Of a stretch of 64,000 bases of DNA, positions 25,658 through 36,313 are shown piece after piece; within the stretch, counting starts at the first letter, position 1, and each line of letters begins with the position of its first letter. The stretch lies in contig JAJDAH010000161.1 in assembly GCA_029261965.1 (NCBI GenBank), positions 1 to 64,000 on the forward strand, written 5' to 3'. The stretch comes from Polyangiaceae bacterium. GTDB taxonomy: Bacteria > Myxococcota_A > Polyangia > Polyangiales > Polyangiaceae. Position numbers and translations under genes: made by a program. The notes beneath the pieces are model-generated. The model was given only the letters and a program-made list of their open reading frames with translations. It did no database searches and had not been told where the DNA came from.

Positions 25658-28216
25658 TCAGGGCGTGGCTTCGATGGCGCGCCGGTAACGTTCTCGTCGT
25701 ACTTGGTCGCTGAGGATCTCGTACGCCTCGTCGAGCACTTCGAGGACCACGTCGAGGTCGTCTGCGAGATCCGCGGTGAGTCCGGTCAGTATGCGACCCG
25801 GCTCGAGCTCCCGACGCAGGTCGAGGTAAGCGCGCTTGATGTCGTAGGCCGTGGCCATGTGCGCGACGCCGAGAAGCGCGAAGTAGTCTCCGTCAGCGAC
25901 CAGAGCCCGGCGAGTTTCGATGCGGGCGCGCACTGCCTCGGCGTCGAGCTCGTCCAGAGGCTCGGCCGGCTGCGACTGCTCGGCTTTTCCGACGCTAGCC
26001 GCCGCGTGGGCGTCGTTTTTGTCGGCGGGCTCGACGATTCCGAGCTCCCAGAGAGCGTACAACGTGGACGCGAGCTCGGGGCTGGCGCCCGAAAGCAGCT
26101 CCCGGACGGTGCCTCCGAGCCCGGTGGTCACGAGGTTCATGTCCTCTGGCGCGAGCGCGCATTCGCTGAGCAGGTTGGCGGTCGGACCCTCCTGGAGCCG
26201 GGAGCTGCCACCGTTCAAACGCTGTAGTGCTTCCGACGGCGGGATCACCCGTCGCACCATTTCCACGAACACTTCGGCGCCAGTAGCGCCACCGAACACT
26301 GCGGGCTCGGCTTCGAGTCGAGCCGGGATCGACTTTTCCACACTCGCGGCGCCGCGGTTGATGTTGAGCGCTCGACCGATGATCCACTCGGCGTGGGAGC
26401 GCAGTACGTTCCACAAGGCGTCTTGAGGCAGATGCCCGTGGGCGATCAGCGCGGCGCCGGCGTGGCGTCCGAATTGTGCGATCTTGCGCCCGAGGGCCTG
26501 CCCGACGTCGGCGGGCAGATCACCTCGCGCTACGAGAAACGCAACCAAGGACTCGCCGTCGACGCTCGATGCTGCCGTCACGAAGTCGCCGTCCCGCAAC
26601 ACGACGCGGCGAATGCCGCCGTCGGCTTCGAAGGCCAGCGCGCCGGAGTATCGCGCTCGAATCACCCTGGCGAGCGCGCGAATGGCCTCGCCACGCCCGA
26701 GCACGCTTGGGATGCCCGGCGGCGGGCGAGTGCTCGGTTCATTGCTCGCCGGCTTTGGCGGGGCGGTGGATGCGTCGCGCGATTCCCGGATGATCGGGCC
26801 CTCCGCGGGTCCAGGATGGCCTGGCGGCTCCCATTGGGTAGCGGGCGGTGGGATCTGTGAGTCGCTGAGCTGCTGCACGGCGATAGGCGCGCCCGCCGCG
26901 GTCACGGCGTCCATGGGTGCCGCGTCGCCGGTCGACGACGGGGGCGCGGGAGGGAGCCTGGCTGCGTCGACGCCCACGGGCTCCGACGAGGGAGCTTCGG
27001 TCCCCATGGCGAGCGAAATCCCCGAGTCCAGCGCGCCCGAATGTGTCGCGGGAGCCGCGCCCACGATGTTGGTGCCGACCCCCGTGCCGAGGCTGCTGTC
27101 ACCCGCCTGTCCCGCGTCCGAGCCTGCTGCCGAGCCTCCGCCCCACCCCGTACCGGCGCCCGTGCCCAACCCGGTGCCTGTTCCGGCCGACGTTCCGATC
27201 GAGCGGCCGGCCCCGGTTCCAACGCCGGTCGCCCCTCGGCCCGTACCGTGCGATTCGCTGCCCTCGTCGCCGTCGATGTCCTCGTCGTCGAGTGGCTCGT
27301 CGAGCGCAGCGAGCACGTCCGCGGGCAGCACCGTCTCGACCTCCTCCTCCGGCGACATGCGATCCGAAGGTGGTGGCGCTGCGCGGACGGCGTTCGATGC
27401 TCTTTCCTCGGCTGTCGCGAGCAGCTGCTCGAGCTGCGGGCTCATCACCGCATGCGGTTGCTTCTCGTCACGATCGTCGCCCTCGCCCGCCCCCAGTGGG
27501 ATTGCCGGTGGTAGCTCGGGTGGACTCGAAGTGTCGTGAGGGGCGTCGCTCGGAACGCTCGATGTCGAGCGTACGTCCGGCGATCGCTCCGGCCTTTGTG
27601 ACAACGGCGGTGCGGATGCCCGCGTCGCCGGCGGCCGCGACGATCGCGATTCGTCGTCGTCCATCGACGGGGGAGGTGGGCGCGACGAGACGCGTGGTTT
27701 CGAAGGTCGAGCGCTCGGCGGGGGACGCGAGCGGCTGGGCGGATTGCTCGACGAGAGCCGTTGTGACGGGGGCAGACTGAGTCGACTCGATGGGCGCGCG
27801 GAACCCTTTGGGGGACCGACCAGCGCCTCGACTTTGCGCAAGAGTGCGTAAACGTCGACGGGGCGGACGAAAAACCCGCTGCCCTCGTGGAATACGGCGT
27901 CGGGCATGTTGTCGAGCGTCTTGCCGGATTCCCCGAGAAAGATGATGTCGACTTCGTTGGCTTCGGGCACGTCACGAAGCTGCGCGGTAGTGTCGAGCGC
28001 GCCTTCGGCGTCCACGTCGCAGAGAATCAGCGCGGGCTTCTGGACCGAGACGCGGTTGACCAGGAGCGAAAGCGGAACGTCGACGACGCGGTAGCCGCGC
28101 GCGCGAAGGCCATCGGTGAGCCGCTCGGCTTCCGCTGACGCGTCGCTCACGAAGATCGGCGGCTCGAGCGAGTCGGCCTCCGAAGCGTCTTCCTTGTCGT
28201 CGTCGGCCTCGACCAC
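25658..28216 (-). CDS. REC-like / Gly-Thr-rich / DUF4388 / J-like modular protein
   Basis: An 852-residue cytoplasmic protein. Residues 20-133 resemble a response-regulator receiver (IFVSDASAEAERLTDGLRARG, LILCDVD around Asp67, IIFLGE, FFVRPVDVYALLRKV). Residues 135-320 are proline/serine-rich, 324-382 a glycine-threonine repeat (GTGAG, GTGTGLG), and about 505-625 a DUF4388/PatA-like domain (IRARYSGALAFEADGGIRRVVLRDGDFVTA). Residues 778-846 look like a J domain (YFALLGVAHMATAYDIKRAYLDL ... YEILSDQVRRERYR), but the HPD tripeptide reads LEP, so it may not stimulate DnaK. Probably a signalling or scaffold protein; role unknown. Confidence 0.72.
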   Translation of the reverse strand: MVEADDDKEDASEADSLEPPIFVSDASAEAERLTDGLRARGYRVVDVPLSLLVNRVSVQKPALILCDVDAEGALDTTAQLRDVPEANEVDIIFLGESGKTLDNMPDAVFHEGSGFFVRPVDVYALLRKVEALVGPPKGSARPSSRLSLPPSQRLSSSNPPSRSRPPPSARPSKPRVSSRPPPPSMDDDESRSSRPPATRASAPPLSQRPERSPDVRSTSSVPSDAPHDTSSPPELPPAIPLGAGEGDDRDEKQPHAVMSPQLEQLLATAEERASNAVRAAPPPSDRMSPEEEVETVLPADVLAALDEPLDDEDIDGDEGSESHGTGRGATGVGTGAGRSIGTSAGTGTGLGTGAGTGWGGGSAAGSDAGQAGDSSLGTGVGTNIVGAAPATHSGALDSGISLAMGTEAPSSEPVGVDAARLPPAPPSSTGDAAPMDAVTAAGAPIAVQQLSDSQIPPPATQWEPPGHPGPAEGPIIRESRDASTAPPKPASNEPSTRPPPGIPSVLGRGEAIRALARVIRARYSGALAFEADGGIRRVVLRDGDFVTAASSVDGESLVAFLVARGDLPADVGQALGRKIAQFGRHAGAALIAHGHLPQDALWNVLRSHAEWIIGRALNINRGAASVEKSIPARLEAEPAVFGGATGAEVFVEMVRRVIPPSEALQRLNGGSSRLQEGPTANLLSECALAPEDMNLVTTGLGGTVRELLSGASPELASTLYALWELGIVEPADKNDAHAAASVGKAEQSQPAEPLDELDAEAVRARIETRRALVADGDYFALLGVAHMATAYDIKRAYLDLRRELEPGRILTGLTADLADDLDVVLEVLDEAYEILSDQVRRERYRRAIEATP

Positions 28217-28292
28217 GGTGGCGGAGTGTAGCGCGTGCCGGGGCTTTCGAGACCTTCTGGGTCAGGAATCGAGCTTTCCCTCGGCGGCAGCC

Positions 28293-28442
28293 TCAGTCCT
28301 CGTCGCTTTCGGGGCCAGCCTCGGGCCGTCCGGCCAACATCTCTGCCACCGCCTCTCCCATCCTGGGCCACCAGCTGGCGGTGAGGACCGCCACGACCAC
28401 GAAGACGACGATGAACAACTCGCCGTTCGTGAGTCCCAGCAT
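28293..28442 (-). CDS. TatA-like single-membrane-segment small protein
   Basis: A 49-residue ORF starting at the ATG at 28442. The sequence MLGLTNGELFIVVFVVVAVL followed by WWPRMGEAVAEMLAG and an acidic tail matches the layout of TatA/TatB: a short N-terminal GLxxxEL motif, one membrane helix, a hinge, then an amphipathic helix (LGRALG-like) and a charged end. The KxxP hinge is replaced by SWWPRMG. It could be a Tat component or an unrelated membrane microprotein. It is divergent from folK with 39 bases between starts, and lies 76 bases upstream of the REC-like gene on the same strand. Confidence 0.55.
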   Translation of the reverse strand: MLGLTNGELFIVVFVVVAVLTASWWPRMGEAVAEMLAGRPEAGPESDED

Positions 28443-28481
28443 CCAGACGGGAATAGCACAACGTAGTATCGTCTGCGTGGC

Positions 28482-29003
28482 GTGTCCCCACTCACGAGAT
28501 ACGTCATCGGACTGGGAGCCAACTTGGGCGATGCACGGAGCACGCTCCGCCACGCCGTTCAGTCGTTGCTCGGCTTGGAGCACGCGGGTGGCGGAGCGCG
28601 GTGTTCGGTTTCTGCGCTCTACCGAACCGAGCCGGTCGGTGGGCCGCCTCAGCCGGAGTATCTCAATGCCGCCGTAGGGCTTTGCCTCTCGACACCGCCA
28701 GCCGCCGTGCTCCTGAGCCTGATGTCGATCGAGCGCGGGGCGGGCCGGGTGCGGGCCGAGCGTTGGGGCGCAAGGACGCTCGACCTCGACATGCTCTGGA
28801 TCGAAGGCATCGCGGTCGATTCGCCAGAGTTGACCGTTCCGCATCCCAGGCTCCAACATCGGGCGTTTGCGCTCGTCCCCTTGCTCGACGTCGCGCCGGA
28901 TGCGACCGATCCGGGCACCGGCGAGGCCTATGCGGAGGTGGCCCGCCGCGTCGGAAACGCGGGAGTGCTGCGGGTTGCCGATTCCGGGTGGCACTTGCCT
29001 TAG
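28482..29003 (+). CDS. folK: 2-amino-4-hydroxy-6-hydroxymethyldihydropteridine pyrophosphokinase
   Basis: A 173-residue FolK. Conserved features are GLGANLGD at the start, YRTEPVGGPPQPEYLNAAV, the ERGAGRVRAERWGARTLDLDMLW block with the HPPK signature (RTLDLDML), and VPHPRLQHRAFALVPL. It transfers pyrophosphate from ATP to 6-hydroxymethyl-dihydropterin in folate synthesis. The GTG at 28482 is the only start that precedes the first strand. It is followed 113 bases later by the ATP synthase operon and is probably a separate unit. Confidence 0.95.
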   Translation: MSPLTRYVIGLGANLGDARSTLRHAVQSLLGLEHAGGGARCSVSALYRTEPVGGPPQPEYLNAAVGLCLSTPPAAVLLSLMSIERGAGRVRAERWGARTLDLDMLWIEGIAVDSPELTVPHPRLQHRAFALVPLLDVAPDATDPGTGEAYAEVARRVGNAGVLRVADSGWHLP

Positions 29004-29032
29004 CGCCGCCGGAGCAGCCAAACGCGTGCCGC

Positions 29033-29061
29033 TAGACAGCCAAACGCCAAGATGGTACGTG
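29033..29061 (+). promoter_or_regulatory. weak candidate promoter for the ATP synthase operon
   Basis: TAGACA (29033-29038), like the minus-35 box of the Myxococcus vegA promoter, is followed after 17 bases by TACGTG (29056-29061). The minus-10 box is poor. Another possible minus-10 box, TATAGA, overlaps the ATG at 29117. Low confidence. Confidence 0.25.
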
Positions 29062-29116
29062 GCGCGCCGTCACGCGCTGTGTCAATTCAGCGCAATACCC
29101 CCGCAAATTCGTATAG

Positions 29117-29617
29117 ATGACCACGCTCGCGTCCCTCGGCGCCAACGTCGACTCCGTGCTCGGTGCCGGTGTGCTCGGCGGAGCCGTCAACGTCGATTTC
29201 GACAATACGGTTTTCCTCCAGGCCGTCCTGTTCTTCGCGCTGATGTTTCTGCTGGACCCGCTCTTGTTCCAACCGGTTCTCCGGATTTTCGAGGAGCGTG
29301 AAAAGCGAACCGAGGGGGCGAAGGACGAAGCGCGGGCGATGCAGGAAAAAGCCGGCGAGCTGCTTCGTCGCTACGAGGGCGAGCTCGAACGGATAAACCG
29401 CGTCGCGGCCGAAGAACGGGAAAAGCTCCGCGTGGAGACCGCCAAGCTCGAAGCGAAGATCCTCGACGACGCCCGAGCCGTGTCGACTCGGATCGTCGAC
29501 GAAGGCCGCCAACAAATCGAAGAGGAGCTGCACTCCATCCGGTTCGAACTTGGCCGAGAGTCAGAGAAAATCGCCGAGGAAATCGTGCGTCGTGTTCTCG
29601 GCAAGGAGGCCGCGTGA
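29117..29617 (+). CDS. ATP synthase Fo subunit b' (first b-type subunit)
   Basis: A 166-residue b-type stator subunit: a short N-terminal stretch, one membrane helix (about 29-49, NTVFLQAVLFFALMFLL) with the family's PLLFQPVL exit, then a long charged coiled coil to the end. b and b' form the peripheral stalk that holds F1 against rotation. The first 25 residues before the membrane helix are longer than usual, and no ribosome site precedes the ATG, so the true start may be downstream (GTG 29156 or 29171). It overlaps the next gene by four bases (GTGA). Confidence 0.88.
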   Translation: MTTLASLGANVDSVLGAGVLGGAVNVDFDNTVFLQAVLFFALMFLLDPLLFQPVLRIFEEREKRTEGAKDEARAMQEKAGELLRRYEGELERINRVAAEEREKLRVETAKLEAKILDDARAVSTRIVDEGRQQIEEELHSIRFELGRESEKIAEEIVRRVLGKEAA

Positions 29618-30339
29618 TGGCCGTGTCCCGAAGAGCGCGCCGGGCCCTCGCGATGGCTGCGGCGCTGACTCTGCTGACGGCGGCACTCGTCGCGGCTCCG
29701 GCGTCCGGCGGTCCTGGGGGCGGTGCAGCAGAATCGGGCGATGACGCGCATGGCGGGCACGCCGAGTGGAACCTGCACCACGGGTTCATCGGCGAAAAGG
29801 ACGGGGTCGAGCCCGGACTCCTGTGGCGCAAGCCCGGCACGCCGCCGCCGTTCTTCGGCTTGCTCCTCAACTACGGCTTGCTTTTCTACATCCTGGTGCG
29901 CTTTGCTCGAAAGCCCGTCACCGAAGCGTTGAAGAAGCGCAAGAGCACCATCATGGGGGGCATGCAGGAAGCCTCGACCATGAAAGACGATGCGGCCAAA
30001 CGCCTCGCCGACTACGAGGACAAGCTCGCGCACGTCGACGAAGAGATCGAGCGCGTCCGGCGAGAGATGCGAGAAACGGGACAGCGCGAGCGCGAACGGA
30101 TTCTAGCAGAAGCCAAAGAGCGGCAGGTTCGCATGGAGCGCGATGCGCGATTGCTCATCGAGCAGGAGCTGAAGGCCGCCCACGAACGTCTGTTGAAAGA
30201 GACGATTCGAACCGCGGTGAAGTCTGCCGAAGAAAAAGTCACGAAGCAGGCTGTCGCGTCCGACCATCGGCGTCTGGCCGACAACTATCTGGCCGGGCTC
30301 GGAACCGCGCTCGAGCAAACCGGGGTGGGGCGAGCATGA
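29614..30339 (+). CDS. atpF: ATP synthase Fo subunit b (second b-type subunit)
   Basis: A 241-residue b subunit with an unusual N-terminus: a signal-peptide-like hydrophobic stretch (about 10-30), then a glycine- and histidine-rich segment (DDAHGGHAEWNLHHGF) before the canonical membrane helix (FFGLLLNYGLLFYILVRFA, about 79-97) and a long coiled coil. The extra leader may be cleaved so that the histidine-rich part faces the periplasm. Starts are GTG 29614 or ATG 29617. With the preceding gene it supplies a b/b' stalk pair. ATGA overlap with atpH. Confidence 0.9.
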   Translation: MMAVSRRARRALAMAAALTLLTAALVAAPASGGPGGGAAESGDDAHGGHAEWNLHHGFIGEKDGVEPGLLWRKPGTPPPFFGLLLNYGLLFYILVRFARKPVTEALKKRKSTIMGGMQEASTMKDDAAKRLADYEDKLAHVDEEIERVRREMRETGQRERERILAEAKERQVRMERDARLLIEQELKAAHERLLKETIRTAVKSAEEKVTKQAVASDHRRLADNYLAGLGTALEQTGVGRA

Positions 30340-30887
30340 GCGGCTATGGCGCCATAGCGGATCGCTACGCCCGCGCGATCTTCGAGCTTGGCGTGGAGGC
30401 CAACCAGCTCAGCCAGATTTCTCTGCAGATTCGGAACGTCGCGGATGCCTATGCCGGGAGTCGGGAGCTTCGAGTCGTGCTCGACAATCCGCTCGTCGAA
30501 GAAAGCAAGCGCGACAGCATCTTGCAGGAGGTCGCCCGTCGGCTCGGTCTCGGGCAACTCGCCGTCAACGCGATCCGGCTGCTCGCCTCACGGCACAAAC
30601 TTCGAGTGCTCCCCGACATCGCCAAGCGACTCTCCCAGTTCGTCGACGAGAAGGAGGGGATTCTGCGCGCGACGGTCACGACCGCCCAGCCGCTGGGGGA
30701 GGACTACTTCCGAAAACTTCAACAACAGCTCGAAACGGCGACCAAAAAGAAGATTGTGCTCGAGCGCAAGGAAGATCCTTCACTGATTGCGGGCGTGGTG
30801 ACACGCATCGGAGACAACACGATCGATGGCAGCATCAAGGGCCGCCTTCGTGAGATGGAGCGACAGCTTTTGTCCGCCAGCGCTTGA
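30336..30887 (+). CDS. atpH: ATP synthase F1 subunit delta
   Basis: A 183-residue delta subunit. It starts with the family's [12 protein letters not shown], has the helical N-terminal domain (to about 110) and the C-terminal [24 protein letters not shown] ... [21 protein letters not shown] signature that binds subunit b. Delta caps the F1 head and joins it to the peripheral stalk. The ATG overlaps the atpF stop (ATGA), and atpA follows 31 bases later. Confidence 0.95.
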   Translation: MSGYGAIADRYARAIFELGVEANQLSQISLQIRNVADAYAGSRELRVVLDNPLVEESKRDSILQEVARRLGLGQLAVNAIRLLASRHKLRVLPDIAKRLSQFVDEKEGILRATVTTAQPLGEDYFRKLQQQLETATKKKIVLERKEDPSLIAGVVTRIGDNTIDGSIKGRLREMERQLLSASA

Positions 30888-30918
30888 ACGCCGGCTGACG
30901 CAAGAGGACGAGACGACC

Positions 30919-32651
<1,733 letters not shown>

Positions 32652-32652
<1 letters not shown>

Positions 32653-33563
32653 TGGCGAATCTCAAGGCCATCCGCAAGCGCATCGGAAGCGTCAAGTCGA
32701 CGCAGAAGATCACGCGTGCCATGAAAATGGTCGCCGGGGCACGACTCGCCAAGGCCCAGGACCGAATCGTCGCTCTGCGGCCGTACGCCGTTAAGTCGGG
32801 AGAGGTCCTGGGAGAGGTTGCGGCCGGCTCGACTAGCGGAGATGCCGCAGCGCCCGACCATCCGCTTCTCGCCCAGCGTCCGGAAAAGAGTGTGTTGATC
32901 GTCGTCGTGACCAGCGACCGCGGTCTCTGCGGTCCGTTCAACACGAACATCAACCGGACTGCCGAACGCGCGTGGAAAGAGCACGTCGGCGAGGGCCGGG
33001 ACGTGCAGATAGCCACAATCGGCAGAAAAGGTCGCGATTATTTCCGTCGACGGAATGCGCCCATCTTCCACGTGTTCGAGGGGGTGTGGGGCAAGCTGGA
33101 CATCGACCAGGCCCGGGCAGTATCCGCCCACATTCTCAAACCGTTTTTGGCGAGAGAAGTCGACAGCATCTATCTCGCGTACAACGAGTTCAAGAGTGCG
33201 ATGAGCCAGGAGGTCGTGCTCGAATCCATGCTCCCGGTGGCAAGAGCGGTCGAAGAGGCGAAGCGACTCGCTGCAGATGCCGGGAGCGAAGAGCGCCTGC
33301 AGGAGGAGTTCATTTTCGAGCCCGGCAAGCGGGCGCTGCTCGAGCGGCTCGTGCCGATGTACATCGAGATCACGATTCTGCGTGCACTTTACGAATCGAT
33401 GGCGTCGGAACTCGGGGCTCGGATGACCGCGATGGACGCAGCAACGAAAAACGCGAGCGAAATGATCGATTCGCTCACGCTGCAATACAACCGCGCACGC
33501 CAGGCGGCGATCACGACCGAGCTGATGGAGATCATCGGCGGTGCTGAGGCGCTCAACGACTGA
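32652..33563 (+). CDS. atpG: ATP synthase F1 subunit gamma
   Basis: A 303-residue gamma subunit, the rotor shaft. The N-terminal helix begins NLKAIRKRIGSVKSTQKITRAMKMVAGA, the central Rossmann-like part has VVVTSDRGLCGPFNTNI, and the C-terminal helix ends ARQAAITTELMEIIGGAEAL, all typical. It starts on the last base of atpA. In the usual bacterial order atpD and atpC would follow; instead a basic, proline-rich membrane protein gene follows 17 bases later. Confidence 0.96.
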
Positions 33564-33580
33564 GCCCCGAGAGACCTCGC

Positions 33581-34327
33581 GTGGCGAAGAAGAAAGCGAC
33601 TCGGAAAAGGCGGAGACAGCAGCGGGAGCGTAGCGAGCGCGCCGCGAGCAAAGGGCTGCCCGGCAAAGAAGTCGTTCGCCCGAAGAAAAAGAAGAGCGTC
33701 GAATCTCCGACCCCGGCGCGCAAACGAACGACCGAAAGCGAAGACGCCGCGCCGGCCGCTCCGGCGTTGCCGATGGCGCCGTCGCTACTCGATCGCGTGC
33801 TCGGGTTGCCCGATTTCGTGAAGTTCGGGGGCCTTGCGGCCATCGGGTTGGCGGGGGCCTGGATATTCCTTCGGGAGCCGACGCCGACCCGAGGCGGGCG
33901 CGATGAGCCGAGTCCCGTGGAGCAGCCCGTCGCAGCTCCGTCGGCGAGCGCGGTTGCGGCTCCGAGTGCCGAAGCACCGCCAGAGCCCGACTCGGACGCG
34001 GCGGCAGCCAAAGCTCTAAAGAGCGATTCGGCGGCGCCGCAGGCAAAAGAACCGCTGGCCGAAGAAGAATCGGTCGCGCCCCCGGCCGCCAAGGCAAAGC
34101 CCGAGCCGCCGGTCACGCCGCGGCCAGTGGTCCCGGCGCCCCGGCCTGCCGCGCCGGTGCCGGTGGCTCCCGCACCTCGACCCGCAGCACCCGCGCCCCC
34201 GACGCCCCCGCAGCCGAGCCCACCCCAACCTCCGCCACCACCTGTTGTCCCGGCGCCCCCTGCCCCTGCCGCGCCCCCATCGCCGGCACCCGCCCCGCCC
34301 CAGCCCGGCGGAGACAATCCGTATTGA
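33581..34327 (+). CDS. lysine-rich, proline-rich single-pass membrane protein
   Basis: A 248-residue low-complexity protein. The first 45 residues are very basic (KKKATRKRRRQQRER and PKKKKS), residues 75-98 hold one weak membrane helix (FVKFGGLAAIGLAGAWIFL), and residues 100-240 are alanine/proline/glutamate repeats ending in nearly pure proline/alanine. With an inside-basic orientation the proline tail would be periplasmic. It sits where atpD would normally be, directly after atpG and probably on the same mRNA, but no functional link is known. It is real judging by its codon pattern and spacing. Confidence 0.6.
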   Translation: MAKKKATRKRRRQQRERSERAASKGLPGKEVVRPKKKKSVESPTPARKRTTESEDAAPAAPALPMAPSLLDRVLGLPDFVKFGGLAAIGLAGAWIFLREPTPTRGGRDEPSPVEQPVAAPSASAVAAPSAEAPPEPDSDAAAAKALKSDSAAPQAKEPLAEEESVAPPAAKAKPEPPVTPRPVVPAPRPAAPVPVAPAPRPAAPAPPTPPQPSPPQPPPPPVVPAPPAPAAPPSPAPAPPQPGGDNPY

Positions 34328-34402
34328 GCGCGAGTCTGCCGGTTCCTCGCTTCGAATTGGGCCAGTTGAATCTCGCGCTGCCACAAGGAATCTGAAGAGT
34401 CC

Positions 34403-36235
34403 ATGTGTGGAATAGTCGGCTACGTCGGGGCCCGTACCTGCGGCCCCATCCTTCTCGAGGGCCTGCGCAAGCTCGAGTATCGCGGTTATGACTCCGCCGG
34501 CCTCGCCGTGCACGACGGCGAGAAGATCGAGATCGTGCGCGCCGTCGGCAAACTGGACAACCTGGCTCGCGCCCTCGAGCAAAATTCGCTCGAGGGCGTC
34601 ACCGGTCTCGGCCACACGCGCTGGGCGACTCACGGCCGGCCGTCCGAGGCCAACGCGCACCCGCACGCTGCCGGAGAGGTCGCGGTGGTGCACAACGGGA
34701 TCATCGAGAATCACCTCGAGCTAAAGCAGCAACTCGAATCCGAAGGGATCGAATTCTCCAGCGACACCGACACCGAGATCGTCGCTCATCTCGTCGACAG
34801 CGCGTTGTCCGCGGGCGCTCCGTCGTTGATGGAGGCGGTGCGCTCCGCGTTGAAGCGCGTGCGCGGGGCGTACGCTTTGGCCGTGCTGTGCAATCGCGAG
34901 CCAGACCGAATCGTGGTCGCGAAAAGCGCATCTCCACTCGTGATCGGGATTGGTGAAGACGAAACGCTCTGCGGCAGCGACATTCCCGCGATGCTCGGTC
35001 ACACCAAGCACATGATCTTTCTCGAAGACGGGGAGATGGCCGAGCTCACGCCGGCTAGCGCGTCCATCGAAACCATCGAGGGCGATCCGGTACAGCGAGA
35101 GCCTCTGCACATCGACTGGAGTCCAGTGATGGCAGAGAAGGGCGGCTTCAAGCACTTCATGCTGAAGGAAATCTTCGAGCAGCCTCGGGCCATCGAGGAC
35201 ACTCTGCGAGGTCGCATCGACCTCGAGCAAGCGGACGTGCTCGACGAGGAGATGGGGCTGGATGCCGAGACTGCTCGGCGCATCCGGCGCGTGTCGATTC
35301 TGGCGTGCGGTACGAGCTACCACGCCGCCCTAGCCGGACGGTATTGGATCGAGAGGCTCGCGCGTGTTCCGGCGACGGCGGAGCACGCGAGCGAGGTGCG
35401 CTATCGCGATCCGGTGTTCACCGAGGACGATCTCGTCGTTGCTGTGAGCCAGTCGGGTGAAACTGCAGACACCCTGGCCGCGGTGCGTGCGGCCCGAGAG
35501 GGTGGGGCGCACGTGCTCGCTGTTGCCAACGTCTTGGGGAGCGCGATCCCTCGCGCGAGCCACGGTGCGTTCTATACGCACGCAGGTCCCGAAATCGGAG
35601 TGGCTTCGACGAAGTGTTTCACCACGCAGCTCGTCGGTTTGCTTCTTCTCGCCATCCAGCTCGGGCGCAGGCGCGGGACTCTGTCGGCGGATCGGGCTCG
35701 CCCGATACTGCAAGAGTTGCTCCGGGTTCCGAACGAGATCCGCGCGGCTCTCGATTACAAGGACGACGTTTTCACGGTGGCCCGCCACTGGCAGCACGCC
35801 CAGCACATGTTGTTTCTCGGGCGGGGCCTCGGTTTTCCCATCGCCCTCGAAGGCGCGCTCAAGCTCAAGGAAATCTCCTACGCGCATGCGGAGGGCTACG
35901 CCGCGGGGGAAATGAAACACGGCCCGATTGCCCTGATCGACGCGGACATGCCGGTCGTCGTGGTGATGCCGGAGGACGAGCAATACGAAAAAACGATGTC
36001 CAACGTGCAGGAGGTCCGCGCGCGCGATGGAAAGGTCATCGCGGTGGTCACGGATTCCGATACGAAAGCAAAGCAGGTCGCAGATTTTCTCTTGAAGATC
36101 CCGCCGTGCGGGTCGACGGTTCTCCCGTTGATTACCGTCATTCCGCTGCAGCTCTTGGCGTACTACATCGCCGACTTGAAGGGCACGGATGTCGATCAGC
36201 CCCGCAATCTCGCGAAGACCGTGACAGTCGAGTAG
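34403..36235 (+). CDS. glmS: glutamine-fructose-6-phosphate aminotransferase (isomerizing)
   Basis: A 610-residue GlmS of standard length. The N-terminal glutaminase domain begins MCGIVGYVG with Cys2 as nucleophile and has HTRWATHGRPSEANAHPH; the two SIS sugar-isomerase domains carry ACGTSYHAAL, SQSGETADTLAA and KEISYAHAEGYAAGEMKHGPIALI. It makes glucosamine-6-phosphate for peptidoglycan and lipopolysaccharide. No glmS ribozyme-like leader is apparent in the 75-base gap. An AAGGAA lies 12 bases before the ATG. Confidence 0.98.
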   Translation: MCGIVGYVGARTCGPILLEGLRKLEYRGYDSAGLAVHDGEKIEIVRAVGKLDNLARALEQNSLEGVTGLGHTRWATHGRPSEANAHPHAAGEVAVVHNGIIENHLELKQQLESEGIEFSSDTDTEIVAHLVDSALSAGAPSLMEAVRSALKRVRGAYALAVLCNREPDRIVVAKSASPLVIGIGEDETLCGSDIPAMLGHTKHMIFLEDGEMAELTPASASIETIEGDPVQREPLHIDWSPVMAEKGGFKHFMLKEIFEQPRAIEDTLRGRIDLEQADVLDEEMGLDAETARRIRRVSILACGTSYHAALAGRYWIERLARVPATAEHASEVRYRDPVFTEDDLVVAVSQSGETADTLAAVRAAREGGAHVLAVANVLGSAIPRASHGAFYTHAGPEIGVASTKCFTTQLVGLLLLAIQLGRRRGTLSADRARPILQELLRVPNEIRAALDYKDDVFTVARHWQHAQHMLFLGRGLGFPIALEGALKLKEISYAHAEGYAAGEMKHGPIALIDADMPVVVVMPEDEQYEKTMSNVQEVRARDGKVIAVVTDSDTKAKQVADFLLKIPPCGSTVLPLITVIPLQLLAYYIADLKGTDVDQPRNLAKTVTVE

Positions 36236-36313
36236 TCCTTCGCGCGCGCCGTCACTCTCGCTGCTCGTGCGTCCGGTCTTGACGCGCGGAGGTGTCTGGA
36301 CGAGCGTGAGCCC

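Noticed and set aside
26484-27539. A 351-codon plus-strand frame rich in proline, serine and alanine
   Set aside because: It is the shadow of the low-complexity linker in the REC-like/DUF4388 gene and has no start with a ribosome site.
28988-29000. TGGCAC followed by TTGCC as a sigma-54 promoter before the ATP synthase genes
   Set aside because: The two boxes are adjacent with no five-base spacer, and the site is inside the end of folK.
34328-34402. A glmS ribozyme before glmS
   Set aside because: The gap is 75 bases and shows none of the conserved core; the ribozyme is known from Gram-positive bacteria.
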